A stretch of DNA of 64,000 nucleotides from Scybalomonas sp905214925 (GCA_905214925.1 CAJMOB010000016.1:1-64000); one strand, 5' to 3'; shown: positions 8,974 to 18,313, counted from the first letter of the stretch. A program made the numbers and translations. Notes: generated from the sequence alone by a model not told the origin.

Positions 8974-9369
8974 CTACCTTTCATAATAAATATCAAGCAA
9001 AATTACTCTTTCATACACCCCTTTCTCATCCGTTCCAACATCCACAGGTTCTGGAACTTGTAGAATTAAGAAAGGAATGTAACTTTCTCCAATAGTTACG
9101 CTATCTGTTGCTCTTAGTTTTTCGAAAAGCTCCATCGCTTTTCTTTCGGTCTCATTAGCATTTTCTGTCCAATGAACCAAAATAGAAATTTCTTTCTTAT
9201 CATGCTTTGTGTTATCAATACCACCAAGAGCCATTTTCATTGGTGTTTTATTATCCCTTTGATAAACACCAATAGCTTTCTTTTGTTTTGCATCTAGTTT
9301 TCCAATATAGAAGTGTTCTCCGATACCAAAGGTCTTTAACCAATCTCTCACATCTGATAAATAAACCAT
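8974..9369 (-). CDS. Minor capsid/tail terminator protein (Minor_capsid_3-like)
   Basis: 131 residues. The sequence (MVYLSDVRDWLKTFGI, GKLDAKQKKAIGVYQR, and the C-terminal RVILLDIYYER) fits the small proteins called minor capsid protein 3 in A118-like phages. They occupy the tail terminator slot, closing the tail tube at the head-proximal end. It starts 3 bp after the preceding gene and is followed by the tail tube gene. Family assignment is from recall and gene order. Confidence 0.7.
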   Translation of the reverse strand: MVYLSDVRDWLKTFGIGEHFYIGKLDAKQKKAIGVYQRDNKTPMKMALGGIDNTKHDKKEISILVHWTENANETERKAMELFEKLRATDSVTIGESYIPFLILQVPEPVDVGTDEKGVYERVILLDIYYER

Positions 9370-9372
9370 TTC

Positions 9373-9753
9373 TCACACTCCTGTTACTCTCTTATAAAAA
9401 TTCTTATAAGCATTTTGACAGAACTTGCTTTTCTTACCATCTGACAACCAATCTTTATACCATTCACCACCCGCCTTCGGATTTTCTTCTGTACTAAAAG
9501 TGTATTCTGGATGGTAATAGAGCCTTCTTGCATAAGGAGTAGTTGACACTAGCGAAACTTTTCCATTTTTGAGCTCACTTGTATCAACAAATGTGCTTTC
9601 GTTTTGCAAATTACCAGTATCAAACGGTATCACTTGCGCTTGAATCACTTCGGTATGCAATGCTTCTACTGTCATTTCCAATGCTGTCATCTGTGCCTGA
9701 GTTAAAGCCTTAATTTTGCTTGCATCAATTCTTACAACTGAACTCACTCGCAT
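9373..9753 (-). CDS. Minor capsid protein (Minor_capsid_2-like), head-tail joining
   Basis: 126 residues. The pattern IPFDTGNLQNES ... TTPYARRLYYHPEY ... AGGEWYKDWL is typical of HK97-gp10/minor capsid 2 proteins, which complete the neck or tail. In these proteins the 'PFDTGNL' and 'YARRLYYHPEY' segments are the most conserved. The start codon shares a base with the stop of the preceding gene, so the two are translationally coupled. Confidence 0.75.
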   Translation of the reverse strand: MRVSSVVRIDASKIKALTQAQMTALEMTVEALHTEVIQAQVIPFDTGNLQNESTFVDTSELKNGKVSLVSTTPYARRLYYHPEYTFSTEENPKAGGEWYKDWLSDGKKSKFCQNAYKNFYKRVTGV

Positions 9754-10091
9754 TATATCAACTCCAATCGTGTATAGTTGACCGTTCCATCTGGATTTCT
9801 TGCCTTTTCTCCCACTGCAATCTGGCGTTCTACTCCAAATATCATTACTGTTCCACCACTAATCACAGGAAGTTCTGGTGCAATTTCTCCACAAAACAAA
9901 GCACTTCCTGTCACTTCTACTACCTTTTTCTCAGTTGTTAGAACGGTTTTTGCCTTGTCTTGATAATTACAAAATAAATCTGCTTCATATGCCTTTAATG
10001 GTTCTCCATCTTCGGATATTCCCTCTTGCTCGATTATCACTCGAACTGGCGTTTTACAATACTCCTTTCGGACTAAACTAGGGTATCTCAT
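9753..10091 (-). CDS. Head closure/minor capsid protein 1-like
   Basis: 112 residues, beta-rich: MRYPSLVRKEYCKTPVRVIIEQEGI, then GTVMIFGVERQIAVGEKARNPDGTVNYTRLELI. Its size and place between the connector and the minor capsid 2 protein fit a head closure protein (minor capsid protein 1 of A118-like phages). It overlaps the genes on both sides by 1 to 4 bp. No other motif is present. Confidence 0.65.
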   Translation of the reverse strand: MRYPSLVRKEYCKTPVRVIIEQEGISEDGEPLKAYEADLFCNYQDKAKTVLTTEKKVVEVTGSALFCGEIAPELPVISGGTVMIFGVERQIAVGEKARNPDGTVNYTRLELI

Positions 10092-10477
10092 TTTCTCACC
10101 GCCAATCTACAACAAAGTCCTGTTTGACAAAGTAAAGCGTATGTATTGCTATGAATAAAAACACCATTCAAATATTTCACGTTCTGTCCAGTTGCAAAAT
10201 TAATACTGACACCATTAATTCCATATCCTTGTAACGGAGATTCAATCATTTCTTTGTTGTCATAAAAGAAATCTGCCATTTGACAACAGACTTCTTTGAC
10301 AATTTCTTTTTGAAATTCTGTTAAATTAGAAAATCCCCTACCTACAATTCGGTTGTAAGTAAGGGAATCAATCTGTCTACTTGCTTGTCTTAGCTGTTTT
10401 ATCAACTCTTCTTCTGGAATTGAACTATATCCAAGTTCCTTATACTCTTCTGTTGTCACATATGGTTCATAAGCCAT
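10088..10477 (-). CDS. Head-tail connector (gp6/gp15-like adaptor)
   Basis: 129 residues from ATG 10477 (MAYEPYVTTEEYKELGY); a start four codons upstream is also possible. Helical segments PEEELIKQLRQASRQIDSLTYNR and TEFQKEIVKEVCCQMADFFY, then a loop, form the pattern of the adaptor ring that binds under the portal (HK97 gp6, SPP1 gp15). It lies after the capsid genes and before the head closure gene. Three cysteines near the C-terminus (CQTGLCC) are unusual but not diagnostic. Confidence 0.7.
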   Translation of the reverse strand: MAYEPYVTTEEYKELGYSSIPEEELIKQLRQASRQIDSLTYNRIVGRGFSNLTEFQKEIVKEVCCQMADFFYDNKEMIESPLQGYGINGVSINFATGQNVKYLNGVFIHSNTYALLCQTGLCCRLAVRK

Positions 10478-10478
10478 C

Positions 10479-10802
10479 TTACTCACCACTCTCTGCTGGT
10501 TTATGCTCCTTAATCTTTTTCACAATGCTTGATACCTTGTTTGCATTTCCAATAGCAATCTGATGTTCGTTAGCAAATTGTTTCAAAATGTCAATTACAT
10601 CTTGAGCATCTGATGAAGAGTTTGCTTTTAACTCTTCTAATTCTGCTTTTATTGCTGAATACTCTTTGTATGATACCGTCTTACCAGTACCATAGGAAAT
10701 CAAGTTTCCGTTATCGTCATAAATATCAAATCCTTGATTCTGATAGCTTTTAGAACTGTTTTCATCCACAGTATAAACTTTATTATCTTTTACCGCCTTC
10801 AT
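10479..10802 (-). CDS. Small capsid-associated protein, function unknown
   Basis: 107 residues directly after the major capsid gene (gap 3 bp). The N-terminal 50 residues (KVYTVDENSSKSYQNQGFDIYDDNGNLISYGTG) look like a small beta domain common in proteins following the capsid gene. A predicted coiled coil follows (YSAIKAELEELKANSSS), then a charged helical end. A head decoration or fibre role is a guess from position. Confidence 0.55.
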   Translation of the reverse strand: MKAVKDNKVYTVDENSSKSYQNQGFDIYDDNGNLISYGTGKTVSYKEYSAIKAELEELKANSSSDAQDVIDILKQFANEHQIAIGNANKVSSIVKKIKEHKPAESGE

Positions 10803-10805
10803 ATA

Positions 10806-11711
10806 CTATTCCTCCGCTTCTGCATTAATGGAGATACCGCACGCTTTATTTTCGATTAAGAATGTATCTGTGTAGTATCTGTTTTGATAGATATAATTGT
10901 CTGCTGTACGGCTATCAGTTCCTGGTGTAAATACCTTCATATATGCGTACTTATCCCTAGAAACAACACAAGATGGATGGATAAGAATTGCGTTAATCTG
11001 TTTCGCACTTACACCTGGCACACAACCGTTCGTGAAGTCATATTGTGTTTTGAAACGTGCAGATGGAACTGTTTTAATTGCTACATCGTCAATACTATGC
11101 ACATTCCGATTGATGGAGGTAGCACCACCAGAAACAGCAATTGTTCTTTGAATTCCTTCTGCATTTTTTAAGATTTTCTTAAAATTGGATGTAACATAAA
11201 GAATTCGCCCTTCTTGCGGAACTGATAAATCATCCATAATGGACATCTGAGTATCAAACCAATCTAAAATATTTGTTTCATCTAATACTGTGTTATCAAT
11301 AACTGCTCCGCCTTCTTTTTTATATTTTTTAGCTTCTGCATAAAGTTTAGAAAAACGATAAGAGTCTTTTTCTGGAATTGCCTGTTCTGTTTCAAATACA
11401 TTCTGAATGTTAGCCATCTCAAGAACAAGGTTTGTTTCATCAATATCCATTGGATCTAAAGTAAACTCGATGTCTCTATCGTGTTCTAGTTTTTTCACTT
11501 CCCAGTCATTTGTGATTACACCTGAGTTATAAGCACCAGCTCTTGTGTGGTCTTTATAACCAGATACTGTTAAACGTGGAATCTTAATTGTCTGTGCATT
11601 AATAAACTTAATGTGTGGATTTGAGAGAGTTAAATCGTGTGACACAAGCTCTCTCTCGTATTTTTGAGCGAGTTCTCTTTCAAACTGCTCTGCATAATCA
11701 TACATTGCCAT
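10806..11711 (-). CDS. Major capsid protein
   Basis: 301 residues. Its size, position after the scaffold gene and sequence (MAMYDYAEQFERELAQKYERE, then SNPHIKFINAQTIKIPRLTVSGYKDH) fit HK97-fold capsid proteins of A118-like phages. DREIEFTLDP-type and ILYVTSNFKKILKN segments follow. It starts with ATG after AAGGAG. The sequence makes no separate prohead protease necessary, and none is visible nearby; the scaffold may be released whole or cut by a host enzyme. Confidence 0.88.
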   Translation of the reverse strand: MAMYDYAEQFERELAQKYERELVSHDLTLSNPHIKFINAQTIKIPRLTVSGYKDHTRAGAYNSGVITNDWEVKKLEHDRDIEFTLDPMDIDETNLVLEMANIQNVFETEQAIPEKDSYRFSKLYAEAKKYKKEGGAVIDNTVLDETNILDWFDTQMSIMDDLSVPQEGRILYVTSNFKKILKNAEGIQRTIAVSGGATSINRNVHSIDDVAIKTVPSARFKTQYDFTNGCVPGVSAKQINAILIHPSCVVSRDKYAYMKVFTPGTDSRTADNYIYQNRYYTDTFLIENKACGISINAEAEE

Positions 11712-11728
11712 ATTTTTTAATCTCCTTT

Positions 11729-12370
11729 TTATTTATTCCCAAAAATCGCCGCAAGTTGAGATTCTTGGGTTGTATTTTGTTGTTGTGTGTTACCATTTGT
11801 ACCAACTTGCACAAATCCTGTCTGTTGTTGTGCTTGTGGTTTTAACTGCGGAACCGCTTCTAATGTTGCATTTAAAGCGTTTTTGATAGCCTCTGTGTCA
11901 ACTTGCCCTTCTGCATTAACCGCATTGCTTAAATCGGTCATGCGTAATAAAAACGGTGCTGTTTTAACATCTACACCTAATGCGAGCGCTTGCAACATTG
12001 CTTCTTTTTCGATCTGTGCATTCTGTGCTTGTACTTGTGCCTGTGCTAACTGTTGCTGAATCGCATTAATATCTGGTGTCTGCGCTGCTTTCTGTTGTTT
12101 AAAAGAAGCGATCGCCTGTTCCATTTCTTCTTTACTAAGCCCTTGCTGTTTAAAATAACCTCTCAATACACTATCCTCTGTTGCCGTCTGTTTGCCAGTA
12201 ATAATACTGGCTAATTTTTCATAATCAAAAGTTTGTTGTGTATTTGTATTTGAAGGTACTGAATTTCCTGATTGATTATTATTCTGTTGATTCTGCTGTG
12301 TCTGCGTACCCGCTGTTCCACCTCCTGCTCCTTCGCCTTCCATCATTGGCATAAATCTTCCTAATCTCAT
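11729..12370 (-). CDS. Capsid scaffold protein
   Basis: 213 residues, very rich in Gln and Asn, with an acidic and glycine-rich start (MMEGEGAGGGTAGTQTQQ). A helical middle follows (LSKEEMEQAIASFKQQKAAQTPDINAIQQQLAQAQVQAQ) and a short C-terminal end with AAIFGNK. This composition and the position directly before the major capsid gene are typical of phage scaffolds. It starts with ATG after GGAGAGA. A 120-bp space separates it from the upstream gene. Confidence 0.82.
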   Translation of the reverse strand: MRLGRFMPMMEGEGAGGGTAGTQTQQNQQNNNQSGNSVPSNTNTQQTFDYEKLASIITGKQTATEDSVLRGYFKQQGLSKEEMEQAIASFKQQKAAQTPDINAIQQQLAQAQVQAQNAQIEKEAMLQALALGVDVKTAPFLLRMTDLSNAVNAEGQVDTEAIKNALNATLEAVPQLKPQAQQQTGFVQVGTNGNTQQQNTTQESQLAAIFGNK

Positions 12371-12490
12371 GTTATCTCTCCTTTTCTATACAGTTTTTTG
12401 TGTGTCTCACTTACAGTTATTTCACCAGTGTCTCTGCGTAGTTTAACGTCTTCGGACAAAAGAAAAAGAGATACCTAAGTACCTCTTAAT

Positions 12491-13546
12491 CTACTCAATC
12501 TCTATACTAACCCATTGTTCTTCTTTTATTTTATAAAATCTTTTGTTGTTGTTATCTAAAGAATGCTTTGCTAATCGGCTATATTTTTGTTTTTGTCGCT
12601 TTGCATATTGTGCCTTTGCTTCTTGTTTATTAGTCTTTTCAACTGCTTTTAGTTCTTTTTCTGTCCATGTATCATCTGCTGTACTAATACCTGGAAAATA
12701 AGTGGTATGACTATCTTTGCAACGTGGATGATAAAGTCCTGCTGCTATTGCTGTGCTCATTAATGGATATGATCCATCCTCTTTTGTTCCACCACTCCAT
12801 ACATCATCAATTAGAACCTTTCCCACAAAAGGAAGGCACTTAGGACATGGGTTTCCACGTTTTATCATAATTACAGTAGAAATTCCCCACTTCTGCCTCA
12901 TAGTGCCCTCTCCTTGCAAGTAGGCTCTTTTATTTGCTGTACGAAGTGCCATATCCGCATAATCTTTTATTGTATGCCTTGCTCCATTAGAATATTGAAT
13001 ACAATTTATTCCAGCAGTCAGAAAATCTTTTGTTGCCATATCAACTGCTTGCTCATAAGTACCAGTTCCTGTATTAGCATAAACCTGTGCCGAAAATATT
13101 ATTTTTCGATACTGATCATTGGCCATTCTTAAGACTGCGTTTTCTGCCTTTTTCATATCAGACATAGTTGCTTTTATAAGCTCGTCTAATTTTCGATCGT
13201 TGATCTTGAAAAATTCTCCTGTCATAGTAGAATCAGCTGGTTTTAATTTTATCCCATCTTTGATCGCCTTTAACAGCTTACTTTCTTGTGCAGTCATACC
13301 ATTTCTGTTTGCCTGCTTAATCGCTTTTTCCATCTGCTCATTGATAAAGTCAAACTGCTTAGTAAATTGTTTCTTATTTCGTCGTTTATACTCTTCTAAA
13401 GCCTCCAATTGCTTTACTTGCCACATATCCCATTCGTAGCCTTCTTTTGTTTCTTCGGCCGTATGTCTTCGGAAATTTCTCATCATGGAAGCAATCAGCT
13501 CTTCTTCAATATCCGCAAATGCCTCTTGAATATCATAATCATCCAT
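12491..13546 (-). CDS. Phage minor capsid protein (Phage_min_cap2 type)
   Basis: 351 residues. The C-terminal half has GNPCPKCLPFVGKVLIDDVWSGG and LYHPRCKDSHTTYFPG, the signature of Phage_min_cap2/MuF-like minor head proteins; the Cys-Pro-Lys-Cys plus His/Cys set may bind a metal. The N-terminal half is helical. Such proteins are packaged in the capsid near the portal, and some carry toxin domains; none is recognisable here. It lies downstream of the portal gene with a weak GGTGA ribosome binding site. Confidence 0.8.
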   Translation of the reverse strand: MDDYDIQEAFADIEEELIASMMRNFRRHTAEETKEGYEWDMWQVKQLEALEEYKRRNKKQFTKQFDFINEQMEKAIKQANRNGMTAQESKLLKAIKDGIKLKPADSTMTGEFFKINDRKLDELIKATMSDMKKAENAVLRMANDQYRKIIFSAQVYANTGTGTYEQAVDMATKDFLTAGINCIQYSNGARHTIKDYADMALRTANKRAYLQGEGTMRQKWGISTVIMIKRGNPCPKCLPFVGKVLIDDVWSGGTKEDGSYPLMSTAIAAGLYHPRCKDSHTTYFPGISTADDTWTEKELKAVEKTNKQEAKAQYAKRQKQKYSRLAKHSLDNNNKRFYKIKEEQWVSIEIE

Positions 13547-13548
13547 AC

Positions 13549-13773
13549 TTAATCACCATTATTGGAATATACTTTGTATCCTTGACGTTTGAAATCCTGT
13601 TTCATTTTCTTTAATTGTGTAATCGTATTACACGAATCATTTCGTAATTCTGCATAACCCTTACGTTCTACTGCGTAAATACCAAAGGAGACCTGTTCTT
13701 TTGCAACTTTAAGAAGGTTCTTGTACTCCTGCTGGCCCATCTGATACATTCGGTTCATTACCTTTACTTTCAT
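13549..13773 (-). CDS. Small conserved-type phage protein overlapping portal
   Basis: 74 residues from ATG 13773, chosen because AAGGAGG lies 8 bases before it; upstream in-frame starts lack a signal. It overlaps the end of the portal gene by 65 bp in another frame. Content: MKVKVMNRMYQMGQQEYKN, VSFGIYAVERKGYAELRND, then a basic helical end. The length resembles small proteins found between portal and minor capsid genes, some annotated as ribosomal-processing or head-associated. Function unknown. Confidence 0.6.
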   Translation of the reverse strand: MKVKVMNRMYQMGQQEYKNLLKVAKEQVSFGIYAVERKGYAELRNDSCNTITQLKKMKQDFKRQGYKVYSNNGD

Positions 13774-15283
13774 CTCCATTACCTCCTTGCACATTGACAT
13801 GAAAATTACCAGCACTCATATTGAGCCCTGGTTCTTCTACTTCTGCAATTCCTTGTTCAGCTTTCAGCCTTGCAACTTCTTCTTTCTTCCATTCGTCGTC
13901 TTTACTATCTCCATATAGTTCTTCAACTGATGCTTCTATACTCATAATACCACCTGTCTTTGCTTTGCTCACTGTTTCTACTTGACTTTCAAAGCTAGGA
14001 TTGGCATATTCTCCAAACGGAATGCTCACCTTAACCTCTTCCAAATTCTCACGATTTAAAACTTTATAAGCATTAATACAAATACTTACTAATTCTGGAA
14101 GACTTTCTTGTAATGCTTCTACAATAGCATTTCTTGTATAAAGAGTAGTTTTTTCTTTTTCTCTCTGTGCTTCTGCATTATCAAGTTTTTTCACATCAAT
14201 TCCGAGTGTTGACGGACTAATAATACCTTGCAAACATAGATCTAAAGCTGTAATGTAAGAAGCCATATAACTATCATGCGGTATTATTGGCTGTTCAGTA
14301 TCAATCTTATTTTGGGCATTTTCTCCCATATCCGCTTCTACCTTAATAAATCGATTATCGAATGGATTTGGACTCATCATCTCTCCTGTATCTAGATTTC
14401 TCGGAATAAAACATTCTGGAATATAGGTCTTTGCTCTTCCGCTTCTTAAAGCATCCATCCATTGACTCCATGCTTCATCAAAAGCATCAAAGGCATCTAG
14501 CTTTCCATCATAAATGCTTCCACCTCTACCATCCCACTTAGCACTTTCATAAACCATCAATGGCATGGCGAGCATTAAACTCTTGTCGAATTCCCAGTCA
14601 GTAAGTGTCTTAAACCTTTCAAATGTCTTAATGTCAATCTCTTTATCTCCTAAATAAACCTCATTTCTTATGTATCCATATCCATAATGTTCATAGATAA
14701 CATATTGCCTTCCTTTATGATTCACTGGTGTTTTAAATACAATTTCTTGCAAGTCATCACCATCATAAACAAATTCTACTTTTTCCGCTGGATACCATTG
14801 CAAGATTGGATACGGACTTTTTTCTGTATTGATTCTAATCTTAAAAGCACCATCTCCCAAGTAAAGTACCTCTTTTATAACCTTTTCCATTTTCTTTCGG
14901 AAGCGGTTCTTCTTTTCTATCTCTTTCCATAGTTCTTCTTGCTGCTTATCTTCGAATTCAAAGTTATTCATATCTGACAGGACAACTGCTGCTAAAACTT
15001 TTACAATTAGCCCTGGCAATCCTGTATGTATTTTTCGCATTTCCATTCCTGGCGTGCTTTTACTTGCCCAAAATTTAAACTTATCGGCATATTCTGTCAT
15101 ACTTCGATAAAGCTGTTCCAATTCATTCCCATCACCTCGGTACCAAATACGATTGCGTATGGCATTTAATTCAAAGTCCATTACCTCATTGATCTGTATG
15201 TTATAAGGAGCAGAAGGTGTGATATTCAACCAACTTCTAATTCCTCTTTTAATTCCTTCACTCATGTTTTTCAATATTCCCAC
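13709..15283 (-). CDS. Phage portal protein
   Basis: 524 residues, starting at a GTG at 15283 eight bases after AGGAGG. Content fits SPP1-type portals: helical N-terminus (FELNAIRNRIWYRGDGNELEQLY), a stem/wing region with KIRINTEKSPYPILQWYPAEK, and KLDNAEAQREKEKTTLYTRNAIV before the crown. The last 50 residues are Gly/Asn rich and disordered. The dodecamer forms the DNA entry channel. It follows the large terminase gene by 12 bp. Confidence 0.9.
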   Translation of the reverse strand: MGILKNMSEGIKRGIRSWLNITPSAPYNIQINEVMDFELNAIRNRIWYRGDGNELEQLYRSMTEYADKFKFWASKSTPGMEMRKIHTGLPGLIVKVLAAVVLSDMNNFEFEDKQQEELWKEIEKKNRFRKKMEKVIKEVLYLGDGAFKIRINTEKSPYPILQWYPAEKVEFVYDGDDLQEIVFKTPVNHKGRQYVIYEHYGYGYIRNEVYLGDKEIDIKTFERFKTLTDWEFDKSLMLAMPLMVYESAKWDGRGGSIYDGKLDAFDAFDEAWSQWMDALRSGRAKTYIPECFIPRNLDTGEMMSPNPFDNRFIKVEADMGENAQNKIDTEQPIIPHDSYMASYITALDLCLQGIISPSTLGIDVKKLDNAEAQREKEKTTLYTRNAIVEALQESLPELVSICINAYKVLNRENLEEVKVSIPFGEYANPSFESQVETVSKAKTGGIMSIEASVEELYGDSKDDEWKKEEVARLKAEQGIAEVEEPGLNMSAGNFHVNVQGGNGDESKGNEPNVSDGPAGVQEPS

Positions 15284-15295
15284 CTTTCTAACCTC

Positions 15296-16681
15296 CTAAT
15301 CTTCTTCAAATCCAATCATATTCCTGTATGGTATCCAGCCGTATTGGCTAGCGTTAATTGTATGATCGTTCCTGTCTTCCGGTTCATCCTTGTCTTCTAA
15401 CCAACTATATCTCTCCAATTCCGCCATATGCTCTACGCAAGTATCTACAACCATATAACATCCTTGTTGTATCCATCCAAGCTGTAACTTAATACGATCA
15501 ATAATCTTCACTGCTTTATAGGCATCTACAAAATTATAGATACACCCTTTTAGACGTTTATATTTTCTAAGTTCTGTAATCGTCGCTTGATCTGCAGAAT
15601 CAATAAACACATCTCTTGTTAATCCCCATTCCTTTTCATTCTTATCCAAGAAATCAACAAACTTTTTCGCTGTATCCGATGGCGCAAGAGGTGTATTCAA
15701 GTCTGCATTGCTGTAAACTTTCTCATCTACAATAAACAGTCGCCTATCTGTTGTGATAAGTTGATAAATCATAGCAATCGTATCAGCTGATTTGCTAGAA
15801 TACGATGTATCAAGTCCGGCTGATAATCTCTTGATTTTGATATTGCCTACTTTTATTTGATTCTTTAACCATTCCTTTGATACAACATGTTGTTTTCGAT
15901 CAAAGTTAGGGAAAATAAGCCCTGTTGCTTTTCCCCTAAGACCTTGTATTTTATTCTTATAGAGCTTTGTTCCTGGTGGTGCAGAACGAATCTTCTTCTG
16001 TATTGCCTCTTCTGTAAGACTTAGATTATCTCTAAATGTAAAAAACCAATACCGCCAACGTGGTACTGGTTCTTCTTTCAATTCTGCCATTATCTCTTTT
16101 GGAACATCTGCTTCATATTTCTTATATGGCCTAGAACGATTAACAAATTCTTTATAAACTGGAAGATTTGGATCATCAGGATTCAACGTTGCCATAAGAT
16201 AATCATTACGAGTGGATATTTCCCTTACAAACTCTATGTTTGCAGTGTTTACCTCGTCTATATACACGCAACCAAACTGCGAACCCAATACATTTTGCCA
16301 TTTATCTTTGTTGTCGTACCCTAACACATAAATAACCTTATCTTCAAACTTAATATGTGGCAGTTTGTTATCTTTATCTCCGTTACCGTAATACTTAGCA
16401 TTTCTATGCAAATCCAAAATTCCATTATCCTGTTGAATAATATTCTTTTCTGCCGTTCCCGTCGATTTCGATGCTATAATGTGAAGTTTCTTCTTACTTC
16501 TACTGACCATCCTCATGAACTTGACTCCTGCTCCAACGGTTGTTTTCCCTGATGCAGTTGTTCCTTCTAAGAAATCAGCGTCAACACCTTCTACCGTATT
16601 TATAAAATCGATATATTTCTGTGACAAAGGAAATTGTTTACTCTTCAAGTCCTTTACCGCCAATCTGACTAATGATTTCAT
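15296..16681 (-). CDS. Terminase large subunit
   Basis: 461 residues. ATPase motifs: Walker A LEGTTASGKTTVGAG (about 38-52) and Walker B FGCVYIDEV (about 130-145). The C-terminal nuclease half has SAGLDTSYSSKSADTIA (first acidic residue), DVFIDSADQAT and NDHTINASQYG. It packages concatemeric DNA into the prohead through the portal. Its start overlaps the small terminase gene by 44 bp. Confidence 0.92.
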   Translation of the reverse strand: MKSLVRLAVKDLKSKQFPLSQKYIDFINTVEGVDADFLEGTTASGKTTVGAGVKFMRMVSRSKKKLHIIASKSTGTAEKNIIQQDNGILDLHRNAKYYGNGDKDNKLPHIKFEDKVIYVLGYDNKDKWQNVLGSQFGCVYIDEVNTANIEFVREISTRNDYLMATLNPDDPNLPVYKEFVNRSRPYKKYEADVPKEIMAELKEEPVPRWRYWFFTFRDNLSLTEEAIQKKIRSAPPGTKLYKNKIQGLRGKATGLIFPNFDRKQHVVSKEWLKNQIKVGNIKIKRLSAGLDTSYSSKSADTIAMIYQLITTDRRLFIVDEKVYSNADLNTPLAPSDTAKKFVDFLDKNEKEWGLTRDVFIDSADQATITELRKYKRLKGCIYNFVDAYKAVKIIDRIKLQLGWIQQGCYMVVDTCVEHMAELERYSWLEDKDEPEDRNDHTINASQYGWIPYRNMIGFEED

Positions 16682-17135
16682 CCAACTTTTCTGACTTTTC
16701 TATAGATACATCGACTTTATCTTTGAACATTCCTAAGTGCTTTCCAAGAAGTTCTAATGCAGCTTTCTTATCATACATTTTAACTTCCCTTTCTATTCCC
16801 CATTCATTCGGCTTTATCTTTACTGATTGAATACATGAAAGATCTTCTTCCAAAGCACTTGGCTTTATTTGAGCTGTTTTTAGATCAATGACTTTTTCTA
16901 TATTACTCAAGGCTATTTTAGCCAACTCTAAGATTACTCTTTCTTGATTAATTCCTGTTCTCTTAGATCTTTCTGCCATAGCTTTCGCAATAGCATCTGC
17001 AATAACAGGTTTTGACAAGTTTTCGCTCCCCATCTGCTGTGCATTATCCGGCTTATATCCTGCTCGGATAGCCGCCTGAGTGGCATTTAGATCAATTAGA
17101 TATTCTTCTATAAATCTCTTCTGCTTCTGCGTCAT
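16638..17135 (-). CDS. Terminase small subunit
   Basis: 165 residues from ATG 17135 (MTQKQKRFIEEYLIDLNATQAAIRAGY), preceded by AAGGAAGTG; a GTG three codons upstream is too near the ribosome binding site. The N-terminal helix-turn-helix (LNATQAAIRAGYKPDNAQQMGSE) is typical of Terminase_2 proteins that recognise the packaging site. The C-terminal part is an oligomerisation helix. It is the first gene of the late operon. Confidence 0.9.
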   Translation of the reverse strand: MTQKQKRFIEEYLIDLNATQAAIRAGYKPDNAQQMGSENLSKPVIADAIAKAMAERSKRTGINQERVILELAKIALSNIEKVIDLKTAQIKPSALEEDLSCIQSVKIKPNEWGIEREVKMYDKKAALELLGKHLGMFKDKVDVSIEKSEKLDEIISQIGGKGLEE

Positions 17136-17170
17136 CAGGCTCACTTCCTTTCAAAAAACACAAAAAAGAA

Positions 17171-17200
17171 GAACCTATCAACTAGGCTCTCCCTTTTTTC
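17171..17200 (-). terminator. Hairpin between late regulator and terminase genes
   Basis: Arms 17171-17177 and 17183-17189 (one G-T pair) are followed on the minus strand by a T-rich run. It separates the early block from terminase, so it could hold back late transcription until the regulator acts. T-rich sequence on the other side makes a plus-direction function possible. Confidence 0.55.
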
Positions 17201-17286
17201 TCTCCTTTTTTTCGCAACGATTATTTAGATAGAGGAATTTCTGTATATCATATTAACATATTGTAAGCGAACATTATGAACATTTT

Positions 17287-17739
17287 TTAATTTTCTAAAA
17301 ATCTAGTAATTCTCATCCTACAACTATCCTCTGTATATGCTACCTTTCTCTTTGGAAGCATTCGATTCATCTTATGTGCTACTTGTACCCATGTTAAACC
17401 ATCTACAAAGTATAACCGCGCCATAATCCTCAAATCACTCTTTCCCATTTGTCCTATATATTCTTCTGCCTGTATTGTTAGCTGCAATAGTTCCTCTTCT
17501 CGCATCTCTAACTTCTCTTTATATCTTACTAACAAAGTTCTCTTTTTATAATACATAGGTGTTGGATATCCAGTTACCTTTATCGGTCCTATTGTTCCAT
17601 CTTTCCTTGTGCCTCGTACTGTATCAGATACAACTTCCAAACTTTCTATTTCTTTTTCAATTTTCTTTATTCTGTTCCTAATATCTTTGATCTCTGCTTT
17701 CATTTCAAGGTACTGGAGCAAAACCTTATGCTTGTCCAC
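17287..17739 (-). CDS. Late transcription regulator (sigma-70-like/ArpU-type)
   Basis: 150 residues. The first 60 are a coiled coil (EMKAEIKDIRNRIKKIEKEIESLE). A variable loop follows, then a C-terminal sigma-region-4-like helix-turn-helix (KSDLRIMARLYFVDGLTWVQVAHKM ... SCRMRITRF). Proteins of this design (DUF1492/ArpU-like) lie directly before terminase genes in Firmicutes phages and switch on late transcription. The ribosome binding site is GAGAGGAGG. A terminator-like hairpin lies between it and terminase. Confidence 0.75.
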   Translation of the reverse strand: MDKHKVLLQYLEMKAEIKDIRNRIKKIEKEIESLEVVSDTVRGTRKDGTIGPIKVTGYPTPMYYKKRTLLVRYKEKLEMREEELLQLTIQAEEYIGQMGKSDLRIMARLYFVDGLTWVQVAHKMNRMLPKRKVAYTEDSCRMRITRFLEN

Positions 17740-18003
17740 CTTTTTCGCCTCCTCTCATTTTATTACACAAGATAGGCGTTTGCGAAACTCTGAAAGTCGC
17801 ATAAAATCTAGCTTTTCTGAGCCATAATGTTACTTCTCTCCTCACTAAATTTCAGATACTTGTTATTCATTCTGTACAAAATTCAAACTAATACATTCAA
17901 TTGAGTTCTCTTTTTTTATGCAAAATGCAACAAATATCCTTAATGAGTTTCGCAATTACCTATATTACACAAGATTCAATACAAATTCTTCCCCTGCACT
18001 TTT

Positions 18004-18276
18004 CTATATCCAAGTTTCAACTAGACAGCTGACATCATTTTTAGCTCTTGGAAGCCTCACCATTTGCGGAAAATTAAACTTTATCTCTTCTCTAATATGA
18101 CTCAAATTATTGTTCAATAAAATTACATTTGTTGCTTTATCAGAATCAAAAATTCTTGCTACATAACCATCTGGAAAATCTAACGGTCTATCATAAATTG
18201 CAATAGCAGGAAATTTCAATCCTGTTAAATTAACTTCTGCAAAACTTTGTATTATTTTGTTCTCTATTTTTTCCAT
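18004..18276 (-). CDS. Hypothetical prophage protein
   Basis: 90 residues: an N-terminal helix (MEKIENKIIQSFAEV), a beta-rich middle (FPAIAIYDRPLDFPDGYVARIFDSDKATNVILL) and LSHIREEIKFNFPQMVRLPR. The start follows GGAAGG. I do not recognise a family. It lies in the early operon between the lipoprotein and the late regulator. About 260 bp between it and the regulator hold no convincing gene. Confidence 0.6.
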   Translation of the reverse strand: MEKIENKIIQSFAEVNLTGLKFPAIAIYDRPLDFPDGYVARIFDSDKATNVILLNNNLSHIREEIKFNFPQMVRLPRAKNDVSCLVETWI

Positions 18277-18313
18277 TTACACTCTTCCTTCCACTCTTTT
18301 TCTAATTGCAGTT

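Noticed and set aside
17740..18003. Short minus-strand frames (about 20 codons each) between the late regulator and the next gene
   Set aside because: No frame has a ribosome binding site and reasonable length; the pieces lie in different frames and could be decayed. A 12-base direct repeat (ATTACACAAGAT near 17762 and 17964) is too short to call.
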